Source of the DNA: Salvator merianae
Lineage: Eukaryota; Chordata; Lepidosauria; Squamata; Teiidae
Reading direction: 5' to 3'
Assembly: GCA_003586115.2 (NCBI GenBank)
Contig: QVOM02000112.1
Location: forward strand, 45,004,178-45,068,177
DNA length: 64,000 bases
A model generated the notes under the pieces. It ran no database searches. It was not told the origin of the DNA and saw only the letters and a list, made by a program, of their open reading frames with translations. This document shows positions 21,455 through 33,070 of this stretch, one piece after another (position 1 is the first letter of the stretch; each line of letters opens with the position of its first letter). A program made the translations under genes and the position numbers.

Positions 21455-24309
21455 GTTTGCAAGATTAGCTCCTAAGAGGGTTTCTGACAGCGCTATAGGA
21501 CTAAAGACCACAGAACAATCAGCTTTCCAGTTGCCTGGAACAGTAATCTAATTAGTATACATGGGTGAGTTTTTTTTTAAAAAAAGAAAAGCATTGTTAA
21601 TTTGGCAGCTAGTAAAATAATCTGGAATACAATTCAGGTCTCCACTTGCGGAAGGAGAGGATAAGTTTCCCTTCATGTTGTTGAACATACAGAAATATGC
21701 CACACTATAGCAAGGCATCCAGAAAGTGCCTACTCTTCCCCTGCGTTGCTTTTGAATCATAAATCTATATGAATATAGCAAGTAAATATCAGTCCAAGAG
21801 CAGTCTTAAGCATTCCATCAGGGTTGGTGCTGCTTTAAGCCTCTAGAGCAAAGCTGTGAAATTGAGTGTCTACAATTGTTAGGGGACAGGGATGATGTAA
21901 CACACTGGGTCAGCTGCAAATCTTAACAAATAAAGAAGGAGATTATGTCCTTTATGGGGATTTTTGAGGCATTCTGAAATGAAATGGATTTTAGGGGAAA
22001 TTATTCATTCCAGTTATTTCCATGAGACCTAGGGTTATTAGTTTGGTTTTATGTTCTAGGCAGAGTGCAATTGACTGTTGTGTGTTATTAGTGATAGGGT
22101 CAAAGGAAGGTTCTGAGGCAAGGGTAAAATGAAAAATTTGACAACTTTTATTGAACAAAAAGAAAATGATAAAAAGGTAGCCGGCCTAAGATAGGTTTTC
22201 AGGCCCCGTAGTACAGATGGTGTCTGCACGATGAGGTCTGTTCCACGCTAGAATGAGCTAGTGGTGGCAACAGGGAAGGAGCAGTGATCTTCAGAGAAGC
22301 TGAGACTTTTCTCTCTGGTTGCAGGAGATGAAGGCAGATAGAGAAGATGACTTTTCTCAGACCTCAAGGACAAAAGAGTATGCTCAAGACTCCAAAGATC
22401 CAATAATGAAAAAGGGCAGAAGTTTTCAGTCTCAGCAGGATGGGATGGATGCTCTCACAGCATACTCTTCTTTATTGATGTTGAGTGATTTTCAGAAAAG
22501 TTTAGCTTTCAGATTCAGCAGCAATGATGAGGGGGAAGCCACACATTCACTAAATGGTGCAAAAGTGAGGGGCTTTTTAAATACTTTTGGCAAAGTTTGG
22601 AAAGGAGTAAGCAAGGGGATTGGTGGAAAAATAGATTTAAGAATTACATTTTTGATTGATCAAGAATAAAATTCAAATATACAAGGGGCTTGGCTATTGG
22701 GGTGGTATTCAAGATAAGCAGACAGCATGCGCACAGGTTGTTTACAGATAAGAAAGATAATATGCAAATTGAGGAAGCAATAAGTTAATCAGCTGGCAAT
22801 CACTGGGAATAAGACTGGCCAAATTATTCAAACCTTCTAGCTACACCCCAAAGATGCTGTGTCGGGTGTGGCATTTACAAAACTGTAAGCTAAAAATAGA
22901 ATCAGGTCTTTCAGGGTAAACAAAAACTTGTTGTTGTAGATCTCTCCATGCCTTGAGGTTCTTACTGTTCCTTTGTGAATGAAGTCTGAAGTAAGTGGAA
23001 AAGGTGAAGATCGAAGAATCCAATTTCAAAATGTAGTTTTATTCCTACAGCATTTCCAAGAGGACTTTTCAGGTGTTTTCCATAGTGTTCTATGGACCAA
23101 ACACCATATGGCCTCAAACTTTAAAATCCTTAGAAGAGTATAGATATGTGTATGCAGTTCCTCTACACACATGAATGAATAATGTCAGTAGCAATTCCAT
23201 ATCATGAGCATTGTTGTAAAAATGAAGAAAGCATTCAACACTTATTGGAGGTAAATGCCAATAAGATTGTTTAACTTAGTTTTCTAGCAATGCTCCTGTG
23301 TATTAAAGAATCAATTACTCTTATGCTAGCTTAAAGAGCACATAAGCTCACTATTGAAAGGACAGTGATTTGTTTCATCTTGCTTTGTTTTTCTTTTATC
23401 ATTTAATTTCCAATTGCAGCACTGAAGCACACATTCCATTTTTACAAAGCTGTTGTACAGGCAAACAGTATGTTTAAGAAACTGGAAACCTCTACACACT
23501 TACCTATAACATAAACCTCCTTAAATTCAGACATATATATTAAGGCTCCATGTCCCTTTCCAAACCCTTCAGATTTATTTTGCTTTTTTTTAACTGAAAG
23601 TTTTCCTCTTCTGTCCTCTGTTTTAAAGGGATCTATGACTTTGCTAGGTGCTAAGTCCAGTTCTGAAACCAAGCACGTACCTTCAGATCCATTCATGTTC
23701 ACTGCTCTCTCTCCTACAGTTCCTACAGCCTGCAATTTCATAAATGATCTCAGGCTTGAATTGCTTGACTTTCTTTCTCTTCAGCCTGCAAACCTCCATT
23801 TTATTTCCCTGTTTAGCTGGACTGGTCAGGTACGGCCAGTAAAAGACCATGGACACAGAGTCATGGAACTAAGGGATTTATGTAGGTAGATAACATTTTT
23901 TCCTATAAATTGTTCCTATAAATCTTATGTAATTCAGTATCAGCCTCTGACTGATGATGGCAGAAGCCTTCCTTTGATCTTCCTGAACTGTACTTTGATC
24001 AGCAGTGGAGAAAACAAACTCATGGAGATCCAAGGGAGCTTTGCATCTCCCCTGCTAGCCTTGGAATCTTGATCTATGGACCACCAGAAATGTCTGCATG
24101 AATACGTTAACTGTGCATAATCAGTTATATTGATTTCTGTGCAGCATGTGCATCGTGAAACCCAAGGTCAACACATTATAAGTGTTGGAGAAAGTGCTTC
24201 AGAAGCATGGAGTTTTATACATAATGAGCTTTTCTGCATGGTGCCACACTGGCCTGAATCACACAACCCAGATGTTGACAAGTTACTGGTTAAGGACTTG
24301 CAAAGACTG
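21455..24309. other. Non-coding interval, mostly unrecognised
   Basis: A fragment at 22,199-22,256 ('aggcccc', 'gtgtctgcacgatg', 'tgttccacgctagaatg') matches the right end of the element at 11,859-12,702 (12,577-12,640). An open frame at 22,319-22,669 (plus, 116 codons, preceded by a pyrimidine tract and 'gcag') has no recognisable domain; it is lysine- and serine-rich and probably chance. The rest shows no repeat ends. Confidence 0.4.
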
Positions 24310-24312
24310 TAA

Positions 24313-24733
24313 GGGTTTTCTACCTTAAAAGGCCGTGATCTGAACCAGTGGATCTGGACCATGGCCAGGCTCAGCAGTGTCTGCATGATGGCTTTGGTCA
24401 AGGCCGGTTCCCAAACCTGCCCCAAAACTCACACAGGTTTCAGGGCTGGGTTTCAAGGACTCCAAAGGGCTACTGTAGGAATGAAAGTTCCTAGTCTTAG
24501 AGTCAATGAAGAAGCCATATCGGTGGTGTGCTTTGGTGTGCCACCAAAATGGGTCCCCAGTAGTCAAGAACACACTTTCATGTTCCAGACTGGGCTGTTC
24601 TGGTCTGCATGTAGACCTTTATATCAAAGTATGCCAGTGATCCAGATCAAGGGCCACTTGATCAGATTACACTCCACATTAACATGTATAAGGAAGGTCT
24701 GTAGTCCCTTTTCTGATCTTATGCAGAAAGGCA
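24313..24733 (+). mobile_element. Harbinger-like MITE, degenerate
   Basis: The left end GGGTTTTCTACCTTAAAAGG is preceded by TAA; the right end is 'atgcagaaaggcacc'. Interior blocks 'gtgtgccaccaaaatggg' (24,537) and 'cttatgcagaaagg' match the family at 20.6, 36.0 and 14.5 kb. It has no clear target duplication and is non-coding. Confidence 0.5.
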
Positions 24734-25974
24734 CCAAGAGCTGTTCAGAAAATAAATAAATAAATAAATCAGAGGCTTGAAGTGTTAATGCTTGACATTC
24801 CACTGCATTTTAGAAAGGTTATATTGTGGAGGTTTTTAGGAGAAAAAGCATTTGTCCGTGTCAAAAAGAAGCATTCACATATACTTGGCTGCTGTAGATT
24901 CATATGGTTCATAACTGGATTGGTTCTTCTAGTACATCATATACCAGGAGGTGTGCATGAGTTTCTTTCTTGTTCAGGGCAGAGTGCGTTAAGGGGAGAT
25001 GTGAGTGTTTACTAAGGAGAAGAATTCAGAACTGAAGCAGAAATTATATACCTCATTCTGAAGTAAGTGACACAATAGAAATTGTCATCTAACACAGGTT
25101 CACCTGTAAAAACATTAATAAGTTCCAGGACAAAAATGATCTAATTGATTGTACTGCTGATCATTATAGGCCTAGTCTTATTGAGCTATGCACTTTAAAA
25201 GTTTCATTGATCAGCGTAGAATTGAAATTATGTGCCATATTAACCATCTGAAAGCTTTTCAAGAAACCCCAATATTCAGATCTTCTTTAGTTAAGAGGAT
25301 TTTGATCTAATTCTCTCTTTTGTCTGTGTGCTGTGAAAAGCCTTTCAAGTTTCACTTCTGCTTTGGCAGCTAACCTTGTGTTTTGCAGTTTGAGACCTGT
25401 TTCAAGTATGTCTTTTTTTCAATGAAATTTTGCACATCTCCAGACCAAAGAAGGCAATCTAGATTCTATTTTCTGCTTCAGTGTGTATTACAGATTTATA
25501 CTAGCTAGGCAGGAGTCTCTGTTAAAGCAGAGCAAGACCTCATTTCTTAAGGCTGAAGACAGATACAATATAAAAAGAGGAACCATAGTGCATTTTTCAG
25601 CTGTTCTGGGAGCCTGATTTTGCCACTGCAGTGACAGACAAATCTAATCAATGAACTGTTCTCAGGGTTTCATACAAATTCACGATCAATTCAATAAGTT
25701 CGTAACAGTGGTGCAGCTAAGTAATTCTAGACTTAATGGCGTCAGAAGGTGATGTGCATTGCTCAGTTGTATAGCATGCAATTAACATTTCTTTTCTCTC
25801 CTATTCCCACTGTCATTCTCTGCTTTACAGCTTCAACTACATCTGTGATATATTAAAGCCAAAAATCTAACCAACAAAAGATGATCAATTCTGCTTTTCA
25901 AAATTATTCTGAGCACTAACAAATCATAGCATCATTATGGCTAAAGTTAACAGTGACTGTCTCATGGAGCTCAG
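24734..25974. other. Non-coding interval
   Basis: There is an (AAAT)n run at about 24,751-24,768. No gene or repeat ends recognised. Confidence 0.45.
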
Positions 25975-26083
25975 GGTTAATGGTGTCTCAACATTAACCT
26001 TTGATCTCACTAAACTGTGGCAAATCAGGGTTATTGATGCATCGCATCAAAGCCTGATTTGCCACAATTTATGGAGGTCAGAG
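25975..26083. other. Two adjacent stem-loops, the larger pre-miRNA-sized
   Basis: The first hairpin pairs 25,975-25,982 with 25,992-25,999. The second, 25,999-26,083, pairs TGTGGCAAATCAGG (26,016-26,029) with its exact complement (26,053-26,066), and TTGATGC (26,034-26,040) with GCATCAA (26,044-26,050) around a 3-base loop. Outward, 25,999-26,017 pairs with 26,065-26,083 with a few mismatches and G:U pairs. The 85-nt fold has the size of a microRNA precursor, but a short palindromic MITE would look the same. No function is claimed. Confidence 0.6.
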
Positions 26084-26196
26084 GCAAATAATAGATTGCT
26101 GTTGATGTATTTATTTAAACATTTTCATACTGTTTTTTCATCTAATGCAGTTTAAAATATAACTTTAAAAATATTGACTATTGAAAAAGACTCTAA

Positions 26197-26600
26197 GGGA
26201 CTCTTCGCCTTTTATCTGTAGTGACCGATCAGACACTCACCAGGTAAGTGCACCTGCACTGCCCCACCGCCTCAGTGTCCAGGAGTGGCAGCCACTAATG
26301 AATGCTACTAGCTGTAGACAACAAAATCAATCTACAGTTTGACTGGGAGTGGCTAGATTGCTCCCAGTCAGCAGCGTTCACACCTTCCTCTGTGTGCAAA
26401 CACTGTGCAATTGTGTGTCGCATCCCCGATTGCCATGGCAGTAGCTGGATGTTGCCATGGTCACTATCATGGCAGATGGGTTGGCCATCCACACTGCAAG
26501 TTCTGAAGGTCCAGCACAGGGCTGTTCCAACCTTTGCAGTCTTGTACAGCCCAGAATGATATTAGTATACCATTCTAGGCTGTCAAGTGCAAACAAGCCC
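26197..26600 (+). mobile_element. Harbinger-like MITE, family H1
   Basis: The left end is 'gggactcttcgcctttt' preceded by TAA, and the right end 'aagtgcaaacaagccc' followed by GAA. The interior contains the 96-bp block repeated perfectly at 32,660-32,755, and resembles 61,895-62,065 ('ctagtagctgtggacaacaa' type block). It is non-coding. Confidence 0.6.
26238..26333. repeat. Source copy of 96-bp perfect duplicate
   Basis: Identical over all 96 bases to 32,660-32,755. It starts 'caccaggtaagtgcacc' and ends 'caaaatcaatct'. Because it lies inside a recognisable MITE here but not at 32.7 kb, this is probably the source. Confidence 0.9.
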
Positions 26601-26960
26601 GAAGTTGAATACATCTGGCTGAATATTGGAAACACCAAGAAATTTCACTGGTTACATTTCTACTTCAGTCCCTGCCATGTTGGCATCAGTGCTCCATGCA
26701 GGGAATCGAGAAGACATCCCTTCAATATCCCTGTCTGACTTCATGGATAGCAAATGCTGGAAAAAGATTGGGATCTAGGAATGTGCTGAACACCTTCATC
26801 ATCTTCACCTTTTGTACGAAAACAGTGTTTTCGTGCGAAGGGCAAAAATCCCATTTTTAAAATCTGATCAGGAACACGAACAGCAAAGATTATCTTTGCT
26901 TTCGCTGAAGTTCGTGATCTTCTTCATTGCTCCATCGCAATTCTGCAACTTAAGAAAAAG

Positions 26961-26991
26961 TTCTACTTCCTCCAACTTGGAGGAAGTAGAA
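26961..26991. repeat. Near-loopless perfect palindrome
   Basis: TTCTACTTCCTCCAA is followed by one base and its exact complement: 15-bp arms with a 1-base spacer. Confidence 0.9.
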
Positions 26992-27058
26992 TTTCTACTG
27001 GCTGCTATACTGATGTGTGCAATTGGTCACTGTATTTGAGTGACTGCTACACCAGCCT

Positions 27059-27113
27059 ATTGGATGCCTTGCTTCCCTGCTGCCAGGGAAACAGGCATCC
27101 AATTCGTTATTTC
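27059..27113. repeat. Two-step hairpin
   Basis: ATTGGATGCCT (27,059-27,069) pairs with AGGCATCCAAT (27,103-27,113), and inside it TTCCCTG pairs with CAGGGAA. Confidence 0.85.
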
Positions 27114-27221
27114 TGCGATGCAGGGGAGACAAAAGGAGCCAGAGGACTCAAAGAGGCCAGGATGCACGGACTTCAACTCAACAGTGAGTTTTATTTTATT
27201 TTATTTTTTGTGTTCAAGGGT

Positions 27222-27392
27222 GGCACATGTCTTAATTGTTAGCAATTGCCCACTCTGCTGCTTCTGTGCCCATTCACCCTTAAAGATATGAACTGCCACC
27301 ACTTAAAAAAAATGGTGGCAGCTCATAGCTTTAAGGGGGGATGGGTGCAGAGCCGTCGGGCTGGCCAGTTGCTGGCAATTAAGACATGTGCC
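27222..27392. repeat. Long imperfect palindrome, about 85-bp arms
   Basis: The outer arm 'ggcacatgtcttaattg' (27,222) pairs with 'caattaagacatgtgcc' (27,376-27,392). Further in, 'cccttaaag' (27,279) pairs with 'ctttaaggg' and 'ctgccacca' with 'tggtggcag'. The centre is an A run at about 27,303-27,310. Confidence 0.85.
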
Positions 27393-27548
27393 GTGTTGCT
27401 GAGATTTCAGCGAAAAGCTTCGCAGCGAAAGCGAAGCCAGCATTCCTTCCTTCGTTAGTTTTCTGGGCAAAGACTAAGCTTGCCAGCTTCGCTTCGCTGT
27501 GAAGTGAAAATTAAAAAAAAAAGCTTTGTGCACATCCCTACTGGGATC

Positions 27549-28215
27549 TCACATCCACGATAGCCTCACCTTATCTTCTTTTTATTTTATAATTATGTTT
27601 GTAGATCAATGTGATTTAAGATTATCATGAAATAACAGTATTATACAGATATTAAGAGTATTATACAGATATTTATTTTATTAGCAATTTACTTATTATA
27701 GAGTACATTACCCTGGAACTTTTGAATTTCTTCTTGGTTTTGTGTTTCAGATTTATTGACTGTTTTTCTTAATCTACTGGGATGCCATGACCCTCAGAAG
27801 ACTGATTCTTCCACACAGAACAAGGTGTTGGAGCAGTCTATGGTGCAAAAATGACATCATAGCCTGCTCCAAGTCTGAACTACTTACAAGCAATCCATAC
27901 AGCATGTTAGTTGGTATACTTTACCAATGGCCCACATGCAGGCAGATACAGGCCATAGACTAGTATATCATGCCTAGTGTCATTTTGGCTGGGTTCACAG
28001 AAGCAGCACTGAAAGTGTGTCGCTTTTGAGTGCCCAGATGAAACAGACCTGGTCAGCAACTTCAGAAACTGGGAACTCCCCAGAGATGGGCCAAGAAGGG
28101 CCACACATAAAGCACATAGCCTTAGATTGCTCCAGGGGCAGCCCGGACCATCACAGGCTGGGTTTCCAGGAGTAGATCAGTGCAGCATAGGATAGTCTGC
28201 AGCATGGGATAACCT
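27549..28215. other. AT-rich DNA then a possible MITE
   Basis: 27,549-27,790 is AT-rich with a short tandem duplication of 'gtattatacagatatt' (27,638-27,668). 27,795-28,215 has phrases like the local MITEs and ends 'ataggccctta', but the left end is not defined. Confidence 0.35.
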
Positions 28216-28475
28216 GCATCATGCTGATAGGCCCTTATATGCTAAACATAAAATCTTGAATCTGACCTAGTAGGTAACTGACAACCAATGCAGTGCTTAA
28301 GCACAGTTATAATATATTTGTTAGCTGACAACCCACTTAACAGTCTGGCTTCTGCATTTTTCATCAGTTGCAGCTTCCAAACTATCTAGAAGGAAAACCC
28401 ATATAAAGAGTGCTTTACAGTAATTCAAACATGAAGTTATCAGCACTGGCAACAGTGGCCAGGCTATCACTATCT
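28216..28475 (-). mobile_element. L2-like LINE fragment
   Basis: The text 'tcttgaatctgacctagtaggtaactgacaaccaatgcagt' (split across 28,252-28,294) parallels 'cttgaattgggctct...ggcagccagtgcag' of the 50.1-50.2 kb LINE, and 'tttacagtaattcaaacatg' (28,412) parallels 'attacagtaatccagtctgg'. It covers a part of ORF2 downstream of the reverse transcriptase core. Frame is destroyed. Confidence 0.65.
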
Positions 28476-29915
28476 AACTAGGGGGCTTCTCTGCATCCTA
28501 TACAGCAGGCTACTAGTGACAAAAGTAATGAAATAATATATGCTTTTACTATGTTCATGCTTAAGAATAAATACTACTATTGTAGAAAACATGAGAAAAA
28601 CAATGTAAAATAAAATTATGTAGCCATGTATATATATGTTGTAATGTGCAAGTGCTTCCCCCCAAAATATGTTGTTCCTGCACCCCTCATTGGGTTCAGT
28701 CAGCCCAATGCATAACTGTATCTGTCTGCAGAGTTGAGTATAGAGAGATTTCTCCCTTGGAGAGGCACAAGCTAAGTTGAAGCAGAATAGTGAATTTTAA
28801 GAAAGAGAACCAAACAAAAGCCATTCTCTCTCCTTGGGACTGAGCAAACAACTAGCTGTGCATGGGTAAATCCCATCAAGTGTAATGACTCTTAACAGAG
28901 TGGAGAGACTGGATTAAGGGTTGGATATAGGGCGGTAAAGATAGTTGTAAGATAGCAACAACCTCTTTGTTTTAGTACTTGAAACCAATCTTAAGCATAC
29001 CTCTGCCCTTTCTGCCAACTCTACCCCCCCAAAAAAATTAATTCTGCTATAAGAATCACTAGATTTTCTCTAGATTTTTAACACATTTCTGCTTCTCACC
29101 AAGATAACATAAATTCTGCTAAATCCTTGTTTATGGAATCCCTTGCTGAAAAAGGAAGGACACACTCCCTTTTTCCAAGGCAGAGGCTCCCAGGGGTTTT
29201 CAAGTCCTTTCAGGTTTGAGCATCATGGAGTTGATTGAGTAAAGACTTCCAAGTGATGTAGCTACTGTGCTCAACCATTTAGGGCTGGATAGGCATAAGT
29301 GGCCAATGCAGGCAACGGTACAGTTTCAATGAAAAGCTCATTCGGTTCTGCCTGGAGCTGTGAAGCTTAAAGCCAGATTTCTGATTTGTAGAAGAAACTC
29401 CTTGCAGCATAGAAATTATTGGAAACATAGCTACTGCTACTGATTTAGAAGTGTGCTGGGCATCCGTGCTTCATACTATGCATCCACTCCTCAGATAAAG
29501 CATCTAATGAGGACACTGTGTGAGACCTACCCCCTTAATCTCTCTCTCTCCCTTCCTCTTCTTTTTCCTCTCTGTGAAAACTAAGCTGGAAATTGTCAGA
29601 AAGGTATCTAGCCTTTCCTCCGTGTACTTTCTCTCTGCATGTGCAATAGTTTGAAATCCCAGGTTGAAGGAGGAAGGATTAAGAAGAATATTGTTTTCTG
29701 ATATATGGACACCACTATTATTTTATTCAAGCTCCTCGTGCAAACAATACTTGCCTGATGTCAATACATTTATTTACAGACCATTTAACCAACTTGTCTG
29801 GACGGTGTTAGCAGCTGTTAAGTTCTGTTAATAAAAGTTTTATTTCCTTTTTTCTTCTTGATTGTTATTCATCAGTGTATGAATCCAAATATATGTATAT
29901 GTTTGTGTGTGTATG

Positions 29916-29963
<48 letters not shown>

Positions 29964-30099
29964 GTTTTTTTAAAAAGAAGAATATTGTTTTCCTTCAGTT
30001 GACCAGTCTCACAATCACATTGGAACCAGAGGTCTAAGGGCACCTGACCATTCAAAATTTCATTAAAGGAAAATGAAACTGTGGTGTATTCATTATGAC
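28476..30099. other. Non-coding interval
   Basis: No gene or repeat ends recognised apart from the TA/TG microsatellite at 29,890-29,960. Confidence 0.45.
29890..29960. repeat. (TA)n(TG)n microsatellite
   Basis: An AT/GT-alternating tract with about 15 consecutive TG units at its end. Confidence 0.95.
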
Positions 30100-30570
30100 A
30101 TCATTATGGTACCTTGAATGTTCACTGAGGACACAGTGTCCGTGTGACACTGCACTCTCACTGTGTATTCAATAAAGAGAAAGAGTGTAGTGTCCATTCA
30201 GATTCCACACTGTTCCCCCGTTATGCTGCTTCAATTGTTGTTAAGGTGTCCTAGTGGTAGAGTGGTTTGAAGAGCCTAAAGGACTCTTCTAACTACTTTT
30301 CCCCCCTCTTGCAGCAATGGCCTAATTGCCACTGCCACTGCTGTGAGAGGGGAAAATAGTATAGTTCCCCTTGGTGTTGTTTATATTTTTGAAGACAGGG
30401 AATCCTGTCATCTTCAAACTTTTTGCTTTTGGAAATGAAGCAGGAAATCCAATCGAGGGGAAGAGGAAGCAGGATCAGCTGTGATGACGGAATCCCTCAC
30501 CATCATTTGACAGAGCAGACAGCATCTACATGAAAGAAAATGATTGCTTTTCTTTAATGCAAAGGGGGAA
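30100..30570 (+). mobile_element. Dispersed element, first of a direct pair
   Basis: 'ttatggtaccttgaatgttcactgaggacacagtgtc' (split across 30,105-30,141) matches 'tttatgacaccttgaatgtacagtgaggatgcagtgtc' at 31,384-31,421, and the blocks with 'ccccttggtgttg' and 'agggaat' follow in the same order in both copies. It is non-coding; class unknown. Confidence 0.5.
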
Positions 30571-31382
30571 GGATACTTTGCTTAAAGCAGCCTCCTCTTC
30601 CTGTCTGGATGGCACCTGAAATGAAAAAAGGGCTATGCAACTCAGACTGGAAGCAGGAGTCTTCAGATCAAGAGATGTGTTCCTTATTTTCCAAAATGTA
30701 TGGGTTATGGTGACTTTAGGCGGATGTGGCATCGGCCATTGTGATTTGAAATTAGCCAAGGTTTTGAACATAATTTCATCACTTTGTTCTGGACTAGAAC
30801 AGGTGAGTAATCAATTATTCTTTGTTTCTGTCTCTCAGCAAGCATGTGAGTGGTAAAATCACAAGTTTCTTATTGATCCCTCCTGTGGGAATTTCACAGC
30901 CTCTCTATTGCGTAAGATGTGGCGGTGGCAGTAAGACAGTGAGTCTGGAGAAAGATCAAAGCATAATTGTCTCTGACACCATGGAAAAATAAAATTTATT
31001 TATGTATTTATTTAAGAATTTATATCCCACCCTTCACTAAAAGGTCCTCTTCCTCCCACCCTCCCTGCCAGGACAACATCCAGAGGAAGGTAAATATCAA
31101 AATAAAGAGATAATGGAGGCAGCTGATGATGGAGAGGACACAGCCTCGCAACTGTAAATAATAAATCTGTCCCAAGAATACAGTGTATTGTACATCTTCT
31201 TCCAACAGTGCTACCCCAGAGGTGAAGTTGATGGAGGTTCTTTGTATTTAACCTTTTATGCACATCACAAAATTGCACCAGTGTCTGAGTCTACCACTGC
31301 CAGAGTCTACTACTTCCACTAAAGTTCAGTAAACCATTAAGTCCTATTGAGTATATGAGTCCAGGGCAAGACCCACATGGCA
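30571..31382. other. Spacer between the element pair, with an L2-like tail
   Basis: It includes a minus-strand L2-like 3' end at about 30,985-31,060 ('ttatttaagaatttatatcccacccttcac'-type text). The rest is unrecognised. Confidence 0.4.
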
Positions 31383-31890
31383 CCTTTATGACACCTTGAA
31401 TGTACAGTGAGGATGCAGTGTCTGCACTACCCCTGCCATGCTGGAAAAAGTGCCATTATGGTGCTTCCACTGCAGACCTATTTGAAGAACTCTAAGAACT
31501 CTTTAAACAGCAGTGGCCACTAGAGGGAACTTATTGGTCCCCTTGGCAGTGTTTGGGTATACAAACATAGGGAATGAAGTCAGGGAAGCCCCCCTCCCAG
31601 CCTATCAATGTCACAGAGAGGATTTTCTGAGCTACATTTTGATAAGCAGGGGAGGCTTCCTCCCTCCTGTGGCAGATCAGCTGTAATTTTGAGACTGGAG
31701 GGTGGAGACTACCTTCCACTCCCTCTCCCAAGTCAAAGGAGGAAGAGAAAGGTGGCTTGCATCTTCCAGTCTCAAACTCACAGCTGATCCTACCGGGGAG
31801 GAAGCCTCCCCCATCTGTCAAATTGCAGCTGGGGATTCCCTCACCACAGCAATATCCAGTAGTGTGCAGAAAGGGATTGCTTTCTTAATT
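31383..31890 (+). mobile_element. Dispersed element, second of a direct pair, with long inverted repeat
   Basis: Related to 30,100-30,570. It contains a large inverted repeat: 31,636-31,705 pairs with 31,755-31,826 ('gcttcctcccctg'-type arms; 'gagactgga' with 'tccagtctc', 'gatcagctgt' with 'acagctgatc'). It ends in 'gtgtgcagaaaggga', similar to a Harbinger-like terminal repeat. It is non-coding. Confidence 0.55.
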
Positions 31891-32659
31891 TGGAAAGGGA
31901 AGGGTGTTAGGCTTATCGTGTCCTCCTTTTGCTGTGCAGAAACTGCCAATGGTTGACCTTGACTATTTATTTTAGCATGACTCTTCCTGACTTTGGGTGG
32001 GGTCAGACATCATAGGGATAATCCCTATTGGGCGAAGGAGGAATGAGTACATGTTCTGATCATTCCCAAATTTGTATTATAACACAGATTTAGTTTGGAC
32101 TTGCTCATTCACAATCCGATTTTTTCCTGTGTGCAGCATGAGGAAACCATACCTTTCTCTCTCCAGCTGTCACCAGATTCTCCTCCCTATGTGGTTAGTG
32201 ATTGAATGCAGTCCCAGCATTCAAATCTTGTCTTCACAGGAGCAGGAAAGTCAAACTCAATCCACCATATTTCCCTGCTGCCGCATCAGAACATGGATTC
32301 CGTTGGCGGTGTTACTGGTCATTCACTATTTGTTCTTTTCCTCCTCCAGCCTGAATCTACTCAAGCACAACTTCAGTTCCACATCTACCGCACAGTAAAC
32401 CTTCTTAAATGACAGGTTTCAATTTATTCTCCTTTGTAATTGTAGTTTTCTGCAATTGTGCAATTTCAAATCAGTGTGCAGTAGGGGAGAGCTAAGTGAA
32501 AAGGGGAGAAACATATGAGGGAATCAATAGTGAAGTTAATGGTCAGTAAATAGACTCCACAGACATCCACGGTGATATGTGTTCCACAATGAAGTTGTGA
32601 GGTGCAGATGGGAATGTTGATGGTGACATGGGTCATTGTTGGGGTAAGGGGACTCAAAG
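31891..32659. other. Non-coding interval
   Basis: No recognisable gene or repeat end. The frames 32,072-32,398 (plus) and 32,206-32,412 (plus) overlap and show no domain. Confidence 0.45.
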
Positions 32660-32755
32660 CACCAGGTAAGTGCACCTGCACTGCCCCACCGCCTCAGTGT
32701 CCAGGAGTGGCAGCCACTAATGAATGCTACTAGCTGTAGACAACAAAATCAATCT
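32660..32755. repeat. 96-bp perfect duplicate of 26,238-26,333
   Basis: All 96 bases are identical to the copy 6.4 kb upstream. On the left it is preceded by 'ctcaaag' and on the right it overlaps 'ctcaaag', and a 25-base stretch starting 'aatctcaaag' occurs at 32,751 and again at 32,783. The layout looks like a filler insertion copied during repair, in an L2-like LINE tail. Confidence 0.85.
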
Positions 32756-33070
32756 CAAAGCAGTTTACAGAATGTAAACTATAATCTCAAAGCAGTTTAC
32801 AGAATGTTCAAAATAAAAGCATCTAAAACATTAATAAAAACCAAGGATCAACAGAACAAAGACGTTCACTCTGAAAAGGCCTGGGTAAAGAGATAGGTCT
32901 TCAGCTGGTGCCTGAAAGCCAGAAATATAGATGCCTCATGAATGTCAGAGGGGTTGCCCTTCCAGAAGGTGAGTTCCACTATTTGAGTGTTGTTTTATTG
33001 CTTTTATTTTATCTTATTTATTTTGTTAATCAGCCTGGGATTATGGTGTAGGAAAGTATAGAAATATATT
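32756..33070. mobile_element. L2-like LINE 3' pieces, two orientations
   Basis: 32,756-32,985 is minus strand: 'aggtcttcagctggtgcctgaaagcc' type text (around 32,897) is typical of the L2-like C-terminal/3' region. 32,987-33,070 is a plus-strand tail: 'ttgttaatcagcctggga' then 'agtatagaaatat'. Both are short and broken. Confidence 0.55.

Larger units (their letters stand above)
26776..27540. mobile_element. hAT-like element, 765 bp, palindrome-rich
   Basis: The left end TAGGAATGTGCTGAA and the right end TTTGTGCACATCCCTA are copies of the TAGGGATGTGCACGAA ends. The flanks ttgggatc (26,768-26,775) and ctgggatc (27,541-27,548) match at seven of eight positions. The interior holds three separate palindromes (26,961-26,991, 27,059-27,113, 27,222-27,392) and 'gcgaaagcgaag' blocks near the right end. 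No transposase frame. Confidence 0.8.

Noticed and set aside
22319..22669. 116-codon frame preceded by a splice-acceptor-like sequence
   Set aside because: Low-complexity, lysine/serine-rich product without a domain. No donor or further exon could be supported.
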